64,000 bases of DNA from Planctomycetaceae bacterium (GTDB lineage: Bacteria > Planctomycetota > Planctomycetia > Planctomycetales > Planctomycetaceae), in assembly GCA_020638955.1 (NCBI GenBank), contig JACKHO010000002.1, forward strand, positions 744,001 through 808,000, read 5' to 3'. Below, piece after piece: positions 26,222 to 35,241 of the stretch. The first letter of the stretch is position 1. Each line of letters starts with the position of its first letter. The notes under the pieces are model-generated. The model was not told the origin of the DNA and made no database searches. It worked only from the letters and a program-made list of their open reading frames with translations. A program made the position numbers and the translations under genes.

Positions 26222-26312
26222 AAATCAACTCGCTCTTCACGTGCAATACAAACAATTGACAGTCGCACGCCATTGTCGTGGCAGGCGATGTGAAGGCAAG
26301 CAAACGGGGCGA

Positions 26313-27149
26313 TTATCTTCCGAAAGAGTAATTCTGATTCCGACGATCAAAATCGGCCTCGGTGAATCCTCGATTCACGTGAATATTGCTGAACGTGTAT
26401 TCCTCAATGAGCGGCGGTGGCTCGTTGGGCCGCCTCGGGAATCCGAAGTTCTCTACTCGAATGGGATAACGTGTTTCCTTTTCGAAGTAGACGCGTGAAA
26501 CGTGGTAAGGGAATTCCTTGCGAGGCACGGGATGCGTGGCCTCAATAGCTTCGCAGGCCATCTCCCCAATGCGGGCGTTCGGGTAATACTTGACGTCAAT
26601 TTCCCCGTATCGGGACTCCCGTTCCCATTGCTCAATGAGCAGTTCAATCATGCGACGCATACCCATGTCGGAAATGGGATGACGGTTCTCAGCCGTCACT
26701 TTGGGATCATTCATTGGGAGTGAGACGGTACCAATCAGAGACGCCAGCCCCGAGGCTTCGCGTGCCAGGAGCTGATTCTGGTTCTTTCCCTGCACAAACA
26801 GAATTTCCCGCCCCTCGTTGGGCTCGCCAAACTTGAGGTACACGCTGAATGGCTGCTCACGCAGTTTCATGTACATCCGTTGGGCGACAAACTGCTGTCC
26901 CACCCATTCGCGTTTCGTGAATGTGGCGTCGTAGTCCTTCACCGCGTCCAGACGCTGGAGGGAATCGCGTGCCATGCGAATTGCAGGGGCCAGAGGATGT
27001 TCCGCCGGTTGCTGCTGTTGCGCAAACGCAGCGGTTTCCATCAGCCAGCAGCACGCAACCATCAGGCACGGGAAACCGGTCGAAACTGCGCGAAGCAAAA
27101 TGCTTTCGCGACTCGACTCAGCCAGTTGGGAGCTTGGGAAATATCGCAT
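26313..27149 (-). CDS. Exported DUF1571 protein
   Basis: This 278-residue protein has an N-terminal hydrophobic stretch (GFPCLMVACCWLMETAAFA) that fits a signal peptide after a longish N-region. The mature part matches DUF1571, a family common in planctomycetes: DYDATFTKREWVGQQFVAQR, then MKLREQPFSVYLKFGEP and VYFEKETRYPIRVENFGFP. The fold resembles outer-membrane lipoprotein carriers, but function is unknown. Its start codon overlaps the stop codon of the upstream gene (TGATG at 27147-27151), which indicates translational coupling. Confidence 0.85.
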   Translation of the reverse strand: MRYFPSSQLAESSRESILLRAVSTGFPCLMVACCWLMETAAFAQQQQPAEHPLAPAIRMARDSLQRLDAVKDYDATFTKREWVGQQFVAQRMYMKLREQPFSVYLKFGEPNEGREILFVQGKNQNQLLAREASGLASLIGTVSLPMNDPKVTAENRHPISDMGMRRMIELLIEQWERESRYGEIDVKYYPNARIGEMACEAIEATHPVPRKEFPYHVSRVYFEKETRYPIRVENFGFPRRPNEPPPLIEEYTFSNIHVNRGFTEADFDRRNQNYSFGR

Positions 27150-27742
27150 CAGTGACTCTGTAACAGGTTATTGACTTTCAGGTCCAGTTGATCGAGGGAA
27201 TTCTGATTCTGAATGATCGCGTTGCCATTTCTGTCGATTCGCTTGTCGAGCTGATTAATTTCGTTGAGTGAAACTGCAGACAAAGTCACACCAGCAACTC
27301 CCAGCAACAGAATCGACGTATTCACGGGATCCAGAAATCCAAATTGACCTCGGGCTGAAGGTTCTCCAAACACCAATGTTGCCCCAGCCTTGGCGCTGGG
27401 GGGAGCAACTTGCGCACTCCACAACCGAACCGGGTACTCGTTTCCGGCGACTTCTAATGTATAAAGGCCGTTACGCAGGCCATCAACCTGAAACCGGCCA
27501 GATTCATCAGAAGTCACCCTTTTCACCTGCTTTTCCGACTGAAACACAGCAACCAGGGCGCCGTCGAGCGGTTTTCCCTGTGAGTCAACGACCTGTCCAT
27601 TCAGTGCGCCCGATGCGTCCAGCGCAATGTCGCGTGCCAGGTCCTGATTCGGCATGCGGTCTTGTGCGAACATTTGTGGGGGGGCAACCATCATCGTGGC
27701 CGCGATGGCAGCCAGCGTAAACGCAAACTTGGAACGAAACAT
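27149..27742 (-). CDS. Exported protein with carboxypeptidase regulatory-like domain
   Basis: 197 residues with a signal peptide (FAFTLAAIAATMMVAPPQMFA). Residues about 47-115 form a carboxypeptidase-regulatory/CNA-B-like beta-sandwich (LNGQVVDSQGKPLDGALVAV, then DESGRFQVDGLRNGLYTLEV). Then comes a hydrophobic segment (SILLLGVAGVTLSAVSL) and a C-terminal heptad-like helix. It may be anchored at the cell surface. It is translationally coupled to the DUF1571 gene downstream; AAGGAATTCACCTC precedes the start, a plausible ribosome-binding site. Confidence 0.78.
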   Translation of the reverse strand: MFRSKFAFTLAAIAATMMVAPPQMFAQDRMPNQDLARDIALDASGALNGQVVDSQGKPLDGALVAVFQSEKQVKRVTSDESGRFQVDGLRNGLYTLEVAGNEYPVRLWSAQVAPPSAKAGATLVFGEPSARGQFGFLDPVNTSILLLGVAGVTLSAVSLNEINQLDKRIDRNGNAIIQNQNSLDQLDLKVNNLLQSH

Positions 27743-27772
27743 GAGGTGAATTCCTTTTGAGAGAGGAGTGAG

Positions 27773-28579
27773 TCACTTCCATTGACGAAAGTGACGGAGG
27801 AGTTGAGCGTCGAGATCGATCGATTCACGCAGGTGATCGCCGAGTTGACCGGCGGGATTTCCCTGCTCGACATTGTGCAGATAGTTGGCCAGCACCTGAC
27901 GAACTTCGTCGGGGCCGTGCATCATAAAATGTACCCAGGCCCAGCATTCACGGTAGTCGGCACCGTCCATTTGGCTGAGGTCCGACTTGCCTTCCAGATT
28001 GGCGAGATTTGGCCCCCAGCCAAACAGCAGGCGACGCTTGAGTTCCCCCAGATGCGGGTTGTGGTGACTCCGCTGATTCGCCTGAACCTCAAAGTATTCG
28101 GCGAATCCTTCATCGAGCCACATCGGGACAAATGGCAGCGAACTGTGCAGAAGTGCGTGAGTAAACTCATGACGCAAGTCGGTTTCGTAGCCCCAGTGGC
28201 GATATACGTACACGCGGCCACGGTCCGTTCCCGGAACATACAGCGCCTTGCGAGTCACCCCTTCCGGGACACGCGCGCGGAGGAATTCCTGGTAGCTGCT
28301 TTTCGTGCGGAACAGATTGATTTCAATGATTTGATTCGACGGTCTCAGGTGCAATAGCCCCTCCAAGTCCGCCTGCAGACCATTCAGCTCGCGGAACATG
28401 TTGTCCCACTCAGCCTGATCCATTGCGAATTCTGAACGAACTTCCACGACACCCCGCTGCTCCACTTCCACCCAGTCACCTGCTGCTCCCGCAACTTGCG
28501 TCAGCAGGCACAAGGCGACAACGCTCGCTGTCAGGCGAGTTGGCGCATAGCAGGGAATGAGCATGCCAACGTGGAACAT
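27773..28579 (-). CDS. Exported zinc metallopeptidase-like protein (HEFTH motif)
   Basis: With the ATG at 28579 the product has 268 residues and a signal peptide (TRLTASVVALCLLTQVAGAA). The zinc motif HEFTHALLH is followed 20 residues on by WLDEGFAEYFE, which supplies the Glu ligand, as in DUF1570/gluzincin-like families of planctomycetes. Upstream of it is a beta-rich region with RGRVYVYRHWGYE. A substrate cannot be guessed. A longer frame upstream of 28579 lacks signal-peptide logic. It precedes the regulatory-like and DUF1571 genes on the same strand, 30 bp away, so all three secreted proteins may be co-expressed. Confidence 0.8.
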   Translation of the reverse strand: MFHVGMLIPCYAPTRLTASVVALCLLTQVAGAAGDWVEVEQRGVVEVRSEFAMDQAEWDNMFRELNGLQADLEGLLHLRPSNQIIEINLFRTKSSYQEFLRARVPEGVTRKALYVPGTDRGRVYVYRHWGYETDLRHEFTHALLHSSLPFVPMWLDEGFAEYFEVQANQRSHHNPHLGELKRRLLFGWGPNLANLEGKSDLSQMDGADYRECWAWVHFMMHGPDEVRQVLANYLHNVEQGNPAGQLGDHLRESIDLDAQLLRHFRQWK

Positions 28580-28774
28580 GATCGCAGGGGAGGAATGCGA
28601 GATTGTGTGGGGAGGGGATGTGAGACTGGTTCGGCAGTATTTGCCGACCAGAATTAGATACCCATATTGCTCAAAACAGGTCAAGACGGAGTTTTCTGCT
28701 TTGCTTGTCAGATCAACATCACGAACGGCGCAATGTGTTGTCAATTAATCGTTTGAAGTCGATAAGCCAGAATA

Positions 28775-29284
28775 TCAGAGAGCACGACGGTCCACTTGAA
28801 ACACCATGTGTTCAAGGCCCGCAAACTGTGTAGTCCGCCTCGATTCCATCCCCAACCGAAGCGCGACCCGCTGCGAATTCTGGTTGACCGGGCGAATTAG
28901 CGAAATGACGTAAGGCAACTGCAGTTCGTCGAAGGCGTAAGCCATCACAGCCAGTGCCGCTTCGGTTGCGTATCCCTGATGCCAGAAGTCCGCGTGGAGC
29001 ATGTAGCCGATTTCAGGCTCGATTTGGCCATCGACTTCCTGAGACAACAGGCCGACTTGTCCTATGGGAGTGCCATCGTGCAACTCCACGAGCCAGAAGG
29101 CGTGCCCGTCGCACTCGTAGCGCATGAAGGTCTTCTGCAACCAGCGTTCGGCACCGTCCCGGTCGAGCGGTTCGGGATAGTGCTGCATCACCTGCGGATG
29201 CGACAAGAGCCTCGCCAGAAAATCGATATCCGACGCCACAAAGTCGCGTAGCCGCAACCGGTCTGTGACGAATCGAGTACTCAT
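28775..29284 (-). CDS. GNAT acetyltransferase (RimJ/RimL-like)
   Basis: A 169-residue GNAT-fold protein of the RimJ/RimL type: TDRLRLRDFVASDIDFLARL at the N-terminus, the EIGYMLHADFWHQGYATEAA acetyl-CoA-binding block, and the NQNSQRVALRLGMES helix typical of this group. These enzymes acetylate ribosomal protein N-termini or small molecules using acetyl-CoA. Length is typical. The substrate is not predictable. It is a probable single gene. Confidence 0.88.
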   Translation of the reverse strand: MSTRFVTDRLRLRDFVASDIDFLARLLSHPQVMQHYPEPLDRDGAERWLQKTFMRYECDGHAFWLVELHDGTPIGQVGLLSQEVDGQIEPEIGYMLHADFWHQGYATEAALAVMAYAFDELQLPYVISLIRPVNQNSQRVALRLGMESRRTTQFAGLEHMVFQVDRRAL

Positions 29285-29362
29285 GTGACAACGGGTTGGT
29301 GTACTGGCTGATCAATTGCTGACCACAGTCTACCAACCCGAGATGCGAAACTCAGCCATTTG

Positions 29363-29593
29363 CTACTTGTGGTAGCCCAATGACGTAATGACGTCGTGCA
29401 GTTCTTCAAAGGTAATGAAGCGACGACGGTGCATGAGTTTGTACTGGTCGACAGCACGGGCGAGTTCATCGACCTCGGGGCGACCGGAATCGCGCGAATC
29501 AGAGAACTGACGACGCTCCAAACCGCCACTCGTAGCGCCGAATGAGCGACGACGATCGATAAAGGGGGCCTGTTGTTCCGGGGCGACTTGCAT
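29363..29593 (-). CDS. Small conserved hypothetical protein, 76 residues
   Basis: The ATG at 29593, preceded by CAGGAG, gives a 76-residue soluble protein. A flexible charged N-terminal half (RRRSFGATSGGLERRQFSDS) precedes a compact C-terminal block, LARAVDQYKLMHRRRFITFE followed by ELHDVITSLGYHK, which looks helical and is the likely functional core. I recall similar short proteins in planctomycetes but know of no function. The strong ribosome-binding site and good coding character support a real gene. Confidence 0.7.
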   Translation of the reverse strand: MQVAPEQQAPFIDRRRSFGATSGGLERRQFSDSRDSGRPEVDELARAVDQYKLMHRRRFITFEELHDVITSLGYHK

Positions 29594-29667
29594 TATCGTA
29601 CTCCTGCAGTGATGTTCAGAGGCATGGGCGTGCCAGATGGATGACTCAAAGCATCTGCCGTACCATC

Positions 29668-29682
29668 CCAACCCTAGGTTGG
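29668..29682. promoter_or_regulatory. Short palindrome upstream of the 76-residue gene
   Basis: CCAACC and GGTTGG flank CTA, about 75 bp upstream of the small gene and about 120 bp upstream of gpsA. It could be an operator in this divergent region; with 6-bp arms it may also be chance. Confidence 0.25.
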
Positions 29683-29804
29683 AGTAGCCATTTGCGTCGT
29701 CCACCTTGCTGTTTGTCACCGTAAATCACGAAGCTCTTCTCCCTTTCTGACGCTTGTACCGATTCTGACACTCGAAACGCACACCGCATAACCAGCGAAA
29801 TACC

Positions 29805-30806
29805 ATGGGAACAAAAGCAACCATTCTCGGCAGCGGAGCGATGGCCACTGCCTGTGCCATTCTGTTGGCCGAACATCCGGACCAGGAAGTCAGCATGTGG
29901 GTACGCAATCCCGAACATGCGAAAGCCATGGCCGGATCGCGGGAGAACGCGCGCCTGCTCAGGGGCGTCCCCATTCCAGCATCTATTCAGATTTCCTCAG
30001 ACATTTCCGCAGCGGTAGACGGAGCGGAGTTTCTGGTTGTCGCCATTCCGTCAAAGTACTTACGGAAATCACTGGAGCAAATTGCCCCGCAACTCACTGG
30101 GCATCGTCCCGTCATTAGCGTGGTGAAGGGAATCGAAATCGACACGCTGTTGCGGCCGAGTCAAATCATCAATGAGGTGCTCGGGGAACGAGCCGTCGTC
30201 GCCCTCAGCGGTCCCAGCCACGCGGAAGAAATCGCCCGTCGACTCCCGGCCAGTGTAGTCGCGGCCAGTGGCGACATTGCACTCGCCAAGAAAGTTCAGG
30301 CCCTCTTCACCACCGACCGGTTCAGGATCTACACGAATTCCGATCTCATCGGCGTCGAGCTTGCCGGGGCGTTGAAGAATGTGATTGGAATTGCGGCGGG
30401 AATTTGTGATGGCCTGGGATATGGCGACAACGCCAAGTCAGCCCTGATGACTCGCGGAATTGTGGAAATGAGCCGCTTTGGCGAAGTGCTGGGAGCGGAG
30501 CAGTCAACATTCAGCGGGCTCGCCGGAATTGGAGATTTGATTACCACCTGCATCAGCAAACATGGACGAAACCGGCTGGTGGGTGAGCGACTGGGGCGTG
30601 GCGAAAAGCTGACCGACATTCTGCAGTCGATGGATTCCGTCGCCGAAGGCGTCAACACCGCGCACGCTGTGCTGGAACTGGCCACAGGCAAAGGACTGGA
30701 AATGCCCATCACCGCCGAGATTTGTGCCGTTCTGAATGGCCAGCGATCACCAGAAAAAGCGACGCAGTCACTCATGCAGCGTCCGCTAAAGGATGAAACG
30801 TCGTGA
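29805..30806 (+). CDS. gpsA: Glycerol-3-phosphate dehydrogenase [NAD(P)+]
   Basis: 333 residues with the N-terminal Rossmann motif ILGSGAMATACAILLAEHPD, the catalytic-domain helix GVELAGALKNVIGIAAGICD with the active-site Lys, and GLAGIGDLITTCISKHGRNR. It reduces dihydroxyacetone phosphate to sn-glycerol 3-phosphate for phospholipid synthesis in the cytoplasm. The Rossmann glycine pattern GSGAMA is slightly altered from the usual GAGSWG, which is common in planctomycete and cyanobacterial forms. The stop codon overlaps the next gene's GTG by four bases. Confidence 0.95.
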   Translation: MGTKATILGSGAMATACAILLAEHPDQEVSMWVRNPEHAKAMAGSRENARLLRGVPIPASIQISSDISAAVDGAEFLVVAIPSKYLRKSLEQIAPQLTGHRPVISVVKGIEIDTLLRPSQIINEVLGERAVVALSGPSHAEEIARRLPASVVAASGDIALAKKVQALFTTDRFRIYTNSDLIGVELAGALKNVIGIAAGICDGLGYGDNAKSALMTRGIVEMSRFGEVLGAEQSTFSGLAGIGDLITTCISKHGRNRLVGERLGRGEKLTDILQSMDSVAEGVNTAHAVLELATGKGLEMPITAEICAVLNGQRSPEKATQSLMQRPLKDETS

Positions 30807-31288
30807 TTTCCGTTTGGATCGGAGCGTGCGTTGTTGCGCTCGTCTGCCTCGTCGTTTGTCTGCTCTTAACACTGAGGGTTCAGCGTTCCTGGAAGCGGAG
30901 TGAAGAGCTGCGTGCGCTCGAGCGCTTTTCACGGCAACGTGAGGAGTTGGAAGCCAAGTTTTTCCAACTGGCGGCCGCCTCGGGAAAACCTCGTGGTCTG
31001 CGCTGGATTGGGTGCGACTGGAAGCAGTCAGTCACATTTGCCCGAGACGTTCAAAGTGGATTGATTTCCGCCTTTGCTGGCATCGAAATTCGGTTCGAAG
31101 CCATTGCAGGAAGCGAGATGGAAGAAGTCGCCGCCGTCGGTGACGTGCGCGATGCCTCCGCCGTCTTCCACTACCAGAATGGTTCCTGGGGAACCGGCGG
31201 CAAAGCACTGTTCAACATGCCACCCGAACTGGCAATTGAACGTCTGGCGGGGCAGTTCACTCCGCTGGATGCTCCACCCCTTAAGTAG
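30803..31288 (+). CDS. Membrane-anchored hypothetical protein coupled to gpsA
   Basis: A 161-residue protein starting with GTG inside the gpsA stop region (GTGA overlap), so it is translationally coupled. The first 25 residues form a membrane anchor (GACVVALVCLVVCLLLTL), followed by a short coiled coil (RSWKRSEELRALERFSRQRE) and a soluble beta-rich domain (GLRWIGCDWKQSVTFARDVQ). I do not recognise the domain. Its coupling to gpsA may reflect co-expression only. Confidence 0.75.
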   Translation: MISVWIGACVVALVCLVVCLLLTLRVQRSWKRSEELRALERFSRQREELEAKFFQLAAASGKPRGLRWIGCDWKQSVTFARDVQSGLISAFAGIEIRFEAIAGSEMEEVAAVGDVRDASAVFHYQNGSWGTGGKALFNMPPELAIERLAGQFTPLDAPPLK

Positions 31289-31317
31289 CCTGACAATCGT
31301 TTGAAGGTCGATTTGAG

Positions 31318-31965
31318 CTACTGCTTCTTGCTGCGTAACGCCAGCGGTGGACTAAGTACTTCACTAATCAAAATGGCCTGCCGGACTCCCTTGCGGCTCT
31401 TCAGCAGGGCTCGAACCGTGTCAGCGGCGGTCATTGGTCGCCCCGTGGTTTCGCGTCGAGCACGTGCACCACTTGTCGAAACACCCAAGTCCTTTTTCAC
31501 CGCGTTATCAACAAAATGCGGCAGGTCCTGAGCAACATGTTGAGACAAGTGCGGCGACATTGCGTCGCGGACGTGCGCGCCAACCGACGACTCAATGTGC
31601 CGGTCAGCGAGTGATTCACGTTTCGGGGGCGCAGTGACGGGCTTGCGTGGAGCCGGTTGCTGGGTCGGCTGTTCGCTCCGGCCCGACTGTTCGCGCCACA
31701 CTTCATCCCGCGAACGGGGTGACCGACGTGGCGGACGGCGTTTCGGCTGTGAAACAACCACAATGTCGTCGTCCTCAATGAAGTCGGATCGTGACGAGCG
31801 ACCTCGATTGCTCTCGTCCATGAAATCATCAACCTCGTTTCCGCGCCGTCCACGACGTCGTTCGCGGTCATGTCGTCGTTGATTCATTTCGCTTTGCCTC
31901 GTCAGTTTGATGATCCAACCAATGATGCTCACAAACACCAGTACGGCAGCAATAAACTCTTCCAC
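31318..31965 (-). CDS. Single-pass membrane protein with long charged linker, downstream of floA
   Basis: 215 residues from a GTG at 31965 with GGAG upstream. An N-terminal membrane segment (FIAAVLVFVSIIGWII) is followed by a highly charged, disordered Arg/Asp/Pro-rich region (about 28-115), and then a helical C-terminal domain (ADTVRALLKSRKGVRQAILI). I do not recognise it. It lies 54 bp downstream of floA on the same strand, so it may act with flotillin at membrane microdomains; that is inference. Confidence 0.72.
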   Translation of the reverse strand: MEEFIAAVLVFVSIIGWIIKLTRQSEMNQRRHDRERRRGRRGNEVDDFMDESNRGRSSRSDFIEDDDIVVVSQPKRRPPRRSPRSRDEVWREQSGRSEQPTQQPAPRKPVTAPPKRESLADRHIESSVGAHVRDAMSPHLSQHVAQDLPHFVDNAVKKDLGVSTSGARARRETTGRPMTAADTVRALLKSRKGVRQAILISEVLSPPLALRSKKQ

Positions 31966-32019
31966 TGCAGCGACTCCACGGATGTTCCAGGAGTAGTCAC
32001 GGGAGAAACGGGCGACTTC

Positions 32020-33039
32020 CTACACGTCCACATTCGGAGCAACCTGATCGCCCACCCCGGCAATCGCAGCTCTCATACTTGTATCGGCCTGAACATTCTT
32101 CAAATTGTAGTAATCCATGAGTCCAATTTTGCCATCGCGAAATCCTTCGACAATGGCCATGGGTACCGAGGCTTCCGCCAACACAACTTCGGCGCGATTC
32201 CGCTGGCTCGCAGCAATCATTTCCTGTTCGCGAGCAATTGCCGCAGCACGACGCTGTTCGGCACGTGCCTGGGCAACTCGCATGTCCGCTTCCGCTTGAT
32301 CGGCCGAAAGTCGGGCACCGACGTTTTCCCCGACATCGATGTCGGCAATATCAATCGAAACAATTTCGAACGCGGTATTCGCTTCCAGTCCCTGATTCAG
32401 CACCGTCTGCGAAATCATGTCCGGATTTTCCAGAACCAGTTTGTAGGAAGGCGTGGAGCCAATGGCCTGCACAATCCCCTGCCCCACACGAGCAATAATG
32501 GTTTCTTCGGTGGCACCACCGATCAGTTGCTGAATGTTCGTGCGAACGGTCACACGGGCGCGTGCCTTCAATTGCACGCCGTCACCAGCCAAAGCATCCA
32601 GAGTTCCAATGGTCTTTCTGGGATCGGGACAGTCAATAACACGAGGATTCACACTCGTTTTCACGGCGTCCAGCAAATCGCGTCCGGCGAGGTCAATTGC
32701 CTGGGCCACCTGCCAGTCCATGTCAATTCCAGCCCGATGTGCTGCAACCAGTGCCTTGACCACGTTGAGCACATTCCCGCCAGCGAGGTAGTGAGCCTGC
32801 AACGCCTGATTCGTCACGTCATAAGAGTCCGTCACACCCGACTGAACGGCCATAATCTTGGCTCGCACAATGACCGCCGGATTCACATTTCGAATCGACA
32901 TGACAACCAGGTCAATCAGATTGATTCCGGCCTTGGAGAAATAGCACTGGATGTACAGTCCGATGTACCTCGCCAGCAGCGCCAGTACGACCAAACCGAT
33001 GATGGCAAAGAAAATTCCGCCAATGACGTAGGGAACCAT
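32020..33039 (-). CDS. floA: Flotillin-like protein FloA
   Basis: The ATG at 33039, with AGGAAGC upstream, gives 339 residues; an upstream ATG at 33066 is less supported. One membrane hairpin near the N-terminus (IGGIFFAIIGLVVLALLARY) is followed by the SPFH-like region with SKAGINLIDLVVMSIRNVNP and the FloA/YqfA hallmarks IGGATEETIIARVGQGIVQA and DIADIDVGENVGARLSADQA, then a long Ala/Glu/Arg coiled coil. FloA organises functional membrane microdomains. The downstream gene is a charged membrane protein. Confidence 0.95.
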   Translation of the reverse strand: MVPYVIGGIFFAIIGLVVLALLARYIGLYIQCYFSKAGINLIDLVVMSIRNVNPAVIVRAKIMAVQSGVTDSYDVTNQALQAHYLAGGNVLNVVKALVAAHRAGIDMDWQVAQAIDLAGRDLLDAVKTSVNPRVIDCPDPRKTIGTLDALAGDGVQLKARARVTVRTNIQQLIGGATEETIIARVGQGIVQAIGSTPSYKLVLENPDMISQTVLNQGLEANTAFEIVSIDIADIDVGENVGARLSADQAEADMRVAQARAEQRRAAAIAREQEMIAASQRNRAEVVLAEASVPMAIVEGFRDGKIGLMDYYNLKNVQADTSMRAAIAGVGDQVAPNVDV

Positions 33040-33248
33040 GCTTCCTACCCTTAACTTCTGGAACAATCAGGAGTCTGTTTTTTTGTCCAACGGGGCACTC
33101 TGGTCTCTCTGGCGTCGTCAAACAGACCTCCCCAACTCTAGGATGTACTTGCAGCCAGTGCGTAAGTCAAGCTGATCACGGAATTACCGCACGGTGACTG
33201 GAAGTTTCCCTTCGGCACGCTGGCACCATCTTGACAAAAGGCGACGAA

Positions 33249-35018
33249 CTATTCGGCATCTCCCGGCCAGAGTGGACGACCCCGACCGTCAAGAATGAGA
33301 CCCACTGTTCCGCCTCGCAATGTGGTGGTTAAGCGTTGACCGGGACCGGCTCCGACGTCGAAACCCGACTCTGGTTCCAGCACGGCTTCCACCTGCGCGC
33401 CAGGAGCGAGTGGCAAGACCTTCAATTCGCCGCAGTGCAGCGTCCCTTTTTCTGAAAGTGCTCCACTGAACGAATACCGCAGGCAAGGCTTGTCGGCACG
33501 TTTCACGCCGCGAGGGGCGACCGCAGTCCCGAGATAAATGAGGCAGTCTCGCTCGAACACCTGCAGAGCAGCTTCAGGATGCACCGAAGCCAGCACTCCC
33601 AAATGCGGCATCATGAAAATGCTATCCTTGGCCAGTTCGGTGACGCCTTCAGGCTCGAAGGCGTCTAACAGCATCATGGCGGTTTGTTTCATTTCAGGAG
33701 CGTGCGACAACACCCCGCCGGAAGCCACCAGCAGATTCAGCTTCATGTTGTTAACAATGGTTTGTCCGCTCATTTCCTGAGAGAACGTGTCCCCCACGGT
33801 CCGCTGCTGCTGCACGCCTTTGAGAGTGGTTGCGAATTCTTTGTGCTGCTTGTACGCCAATCGCAACGCCTCGCGAGCCACCGCCTGTTCGAATTCGAGA
33901 GCCTCTGCCGTTTGCGGGATGGTCGTGGGGCGAATCATTTTGTTCTTTACGCGATTACGCAGCTCGCGTTCGTCCATCGATTGACCAACCCAGCGCAGCA
34001 CCCGTTCCATCCCGGCTTCGGCGCAGACGTTGGAAATGGAGTAACTCATCCCCAAATTCGCACTCACGGTCCGATTGAATACCGGCGTTCCATCTGGCCC
34101 ATCGAAGACGCTGAACACGTCCGTCGTCGCCCCTCCGATATCGACTCCCACACAGTTGATGCCGCGAGCCTTGGCAATGGCCTGCAGAATATCACCCACG
34201 GCCCCTGGCGTCGGCATAATGGGAGCGTCGGTCCAGGACATAAGTTTGTCGTATCCGGGAGCGTGCGCCATGACGTGTTCCAGGAACAGGTCGTGGATCA
34301 TGTCGCGGGCCGGGGCAAGATTCTCCCGTTCCAGAATGGGGCGGACATTATCGACGACCGACAGTGCAATGGAGTCATCAAAAGTTTTGGCAACGAGTGC
34401 GGCGGCCTGATTGTTCCCCGCGAAAATGACCGGCATTTGATAGTTGTTACCGAACCGGGGCTTGGGTTTCGCCGGGGCGATCAGTTCGGCCATTTGCACA
34501 ACGTGTTTCTCAGTTCCTCCATCCGTTCCACCCGCCATAACGACCATGTCAGGTCTCAAATCACGAATCCGTTGAATTTGCTCGTGCGGCCGCCGCTTGT
34601 CATTCGAGGCAATGAGGTCCAGAACAATCGCACCGGCTCCCAGCGCAGCCCGTTGTGCACTTGCTGCCGACATTTCACGAACAACGCCGGTCACCAGCAC
34701 CTGCAATCCACCTCCCGCACTGCTGGTGGAAATGTAGATGTCGCAGCCTACTTTGCCGTTGGCAGGTCGGATGATGTGCCCCTCGTCATCGACCAGTCGC
34801 CGCCCCGCCAGTTCTCCCACTTCGGTCGCCGCATTCACCACGCCCGCCGTCACGTCGGCCACAGGTTCCTCAACCGTTGTCGGAGCTTCACCCCGAAACG
34901 TCTGACGATACGTACCGTCAATCTTCTCAATGAGGATGGCTTTGGTGGTGGTACTACCACAGTCGGTGGCCAGAATGACATTCATTTCATCTGGCGACTT
35001 GGCTGGTTTCTCGTTCAT
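33249..35018 (-). CDS. GlmL/MutL-type ATPase (glutamate mutase accessory-like)
   Basis: 589 residues from the ATG at 35018; an ATG at 34985 is an alternative and directly precedes the conserved start. The ASKHA-type phosphate loop ILATDCGSTTTKAILIEK near the N-terminus, GVDIGGATTDVFSVFDGPDG in the middle and SGGVLSHAPEM near the end identify the GlmL family. In clostridia GlmL is encoded with adenosylcobalamin-dependent glutamate mutase and is thought to be a reactivating chaperone. No mutase gene is within the window, so the partner here is unknown. The gene lies beside the accessory islet starting at about 35100. Confidence 0.88.
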   Translation of the reverse strand: MNEKPAKSPDEMNVILATDCGSTTTKAILIEKIDGTYRQTFRGEAPTTVEEPVADVTAGVVNAATEVGELAGRRLVDDEGHIIRPANGKVGCDIYISTSSAGGGLQVLVTGVVREMSAASAQRAALGAGAIVLDLIASNDKRRPHEQIQRIRDLRPDMVVMAGGTDGGTEKHVVQMAELIAPAKPKPRFGNNYQMPVIFAGNNQAAALVAKTFDDSIALSVVDNVRPILERENLAPARDMIHDLFLEHVMAHAPGYDKLMSWTDAPIMPTPGAVGDILQAIAKARGINCVGVDIGGATTDVFSVFDGPDGTPVFNRTVSANLGMSYSISNVCAEAGMERVLRWVGQSMDERELRNRVKNKMIRPTTIPQTAEALEFEQAVAREALRLAYKQHKEFATTLKGVQQQRTVGDTFSQEMSGQTIVNNMKLNLLVASGGVLSHAPEMKQTAMMLLDAFEPEGVTELAKDSIFMMPHLGVLASVHPEAALQVFERDCLIYLGTAVAPRGVKRADKPCLRYSFSGALSEKGTLHCGELKVLPLAPGAQVEAVLEPESGFDVGAGPGQRLTTTLRGGTVGLILDGRGRPLWPGDAE

Positions 35019-35241
35019 TCCATGACCACAGGCAACGGGGACAACGTCGAAATAGGCAAATGTCACCGTGGAGGGTATCGATTGTCCCGGGCGTTACCAA
35101 GCTGACATCGAAGTTGTTTTTGACACCCAACTCACCGCGTCAGAGAAATTCGACAATACCACCAGCTCAGCGCAACCGACAACACGACGTGGACACACTG
35201 CAACAATTGTGATCCGAACACGTGGTAGTGCTGTCGAGGCG

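Noticed and set aside
31870..33054. 394-codon open frame on the plus strand opposite floA
   Set aside because: Antisense of floA with biased composition and no ribosome-binding site.
33684..35105. 473-codon open frame antisense to the GlmL gene
   Set aside because: Shadow of the GlmL coding strand, His/Arg-rich composition, no start context.
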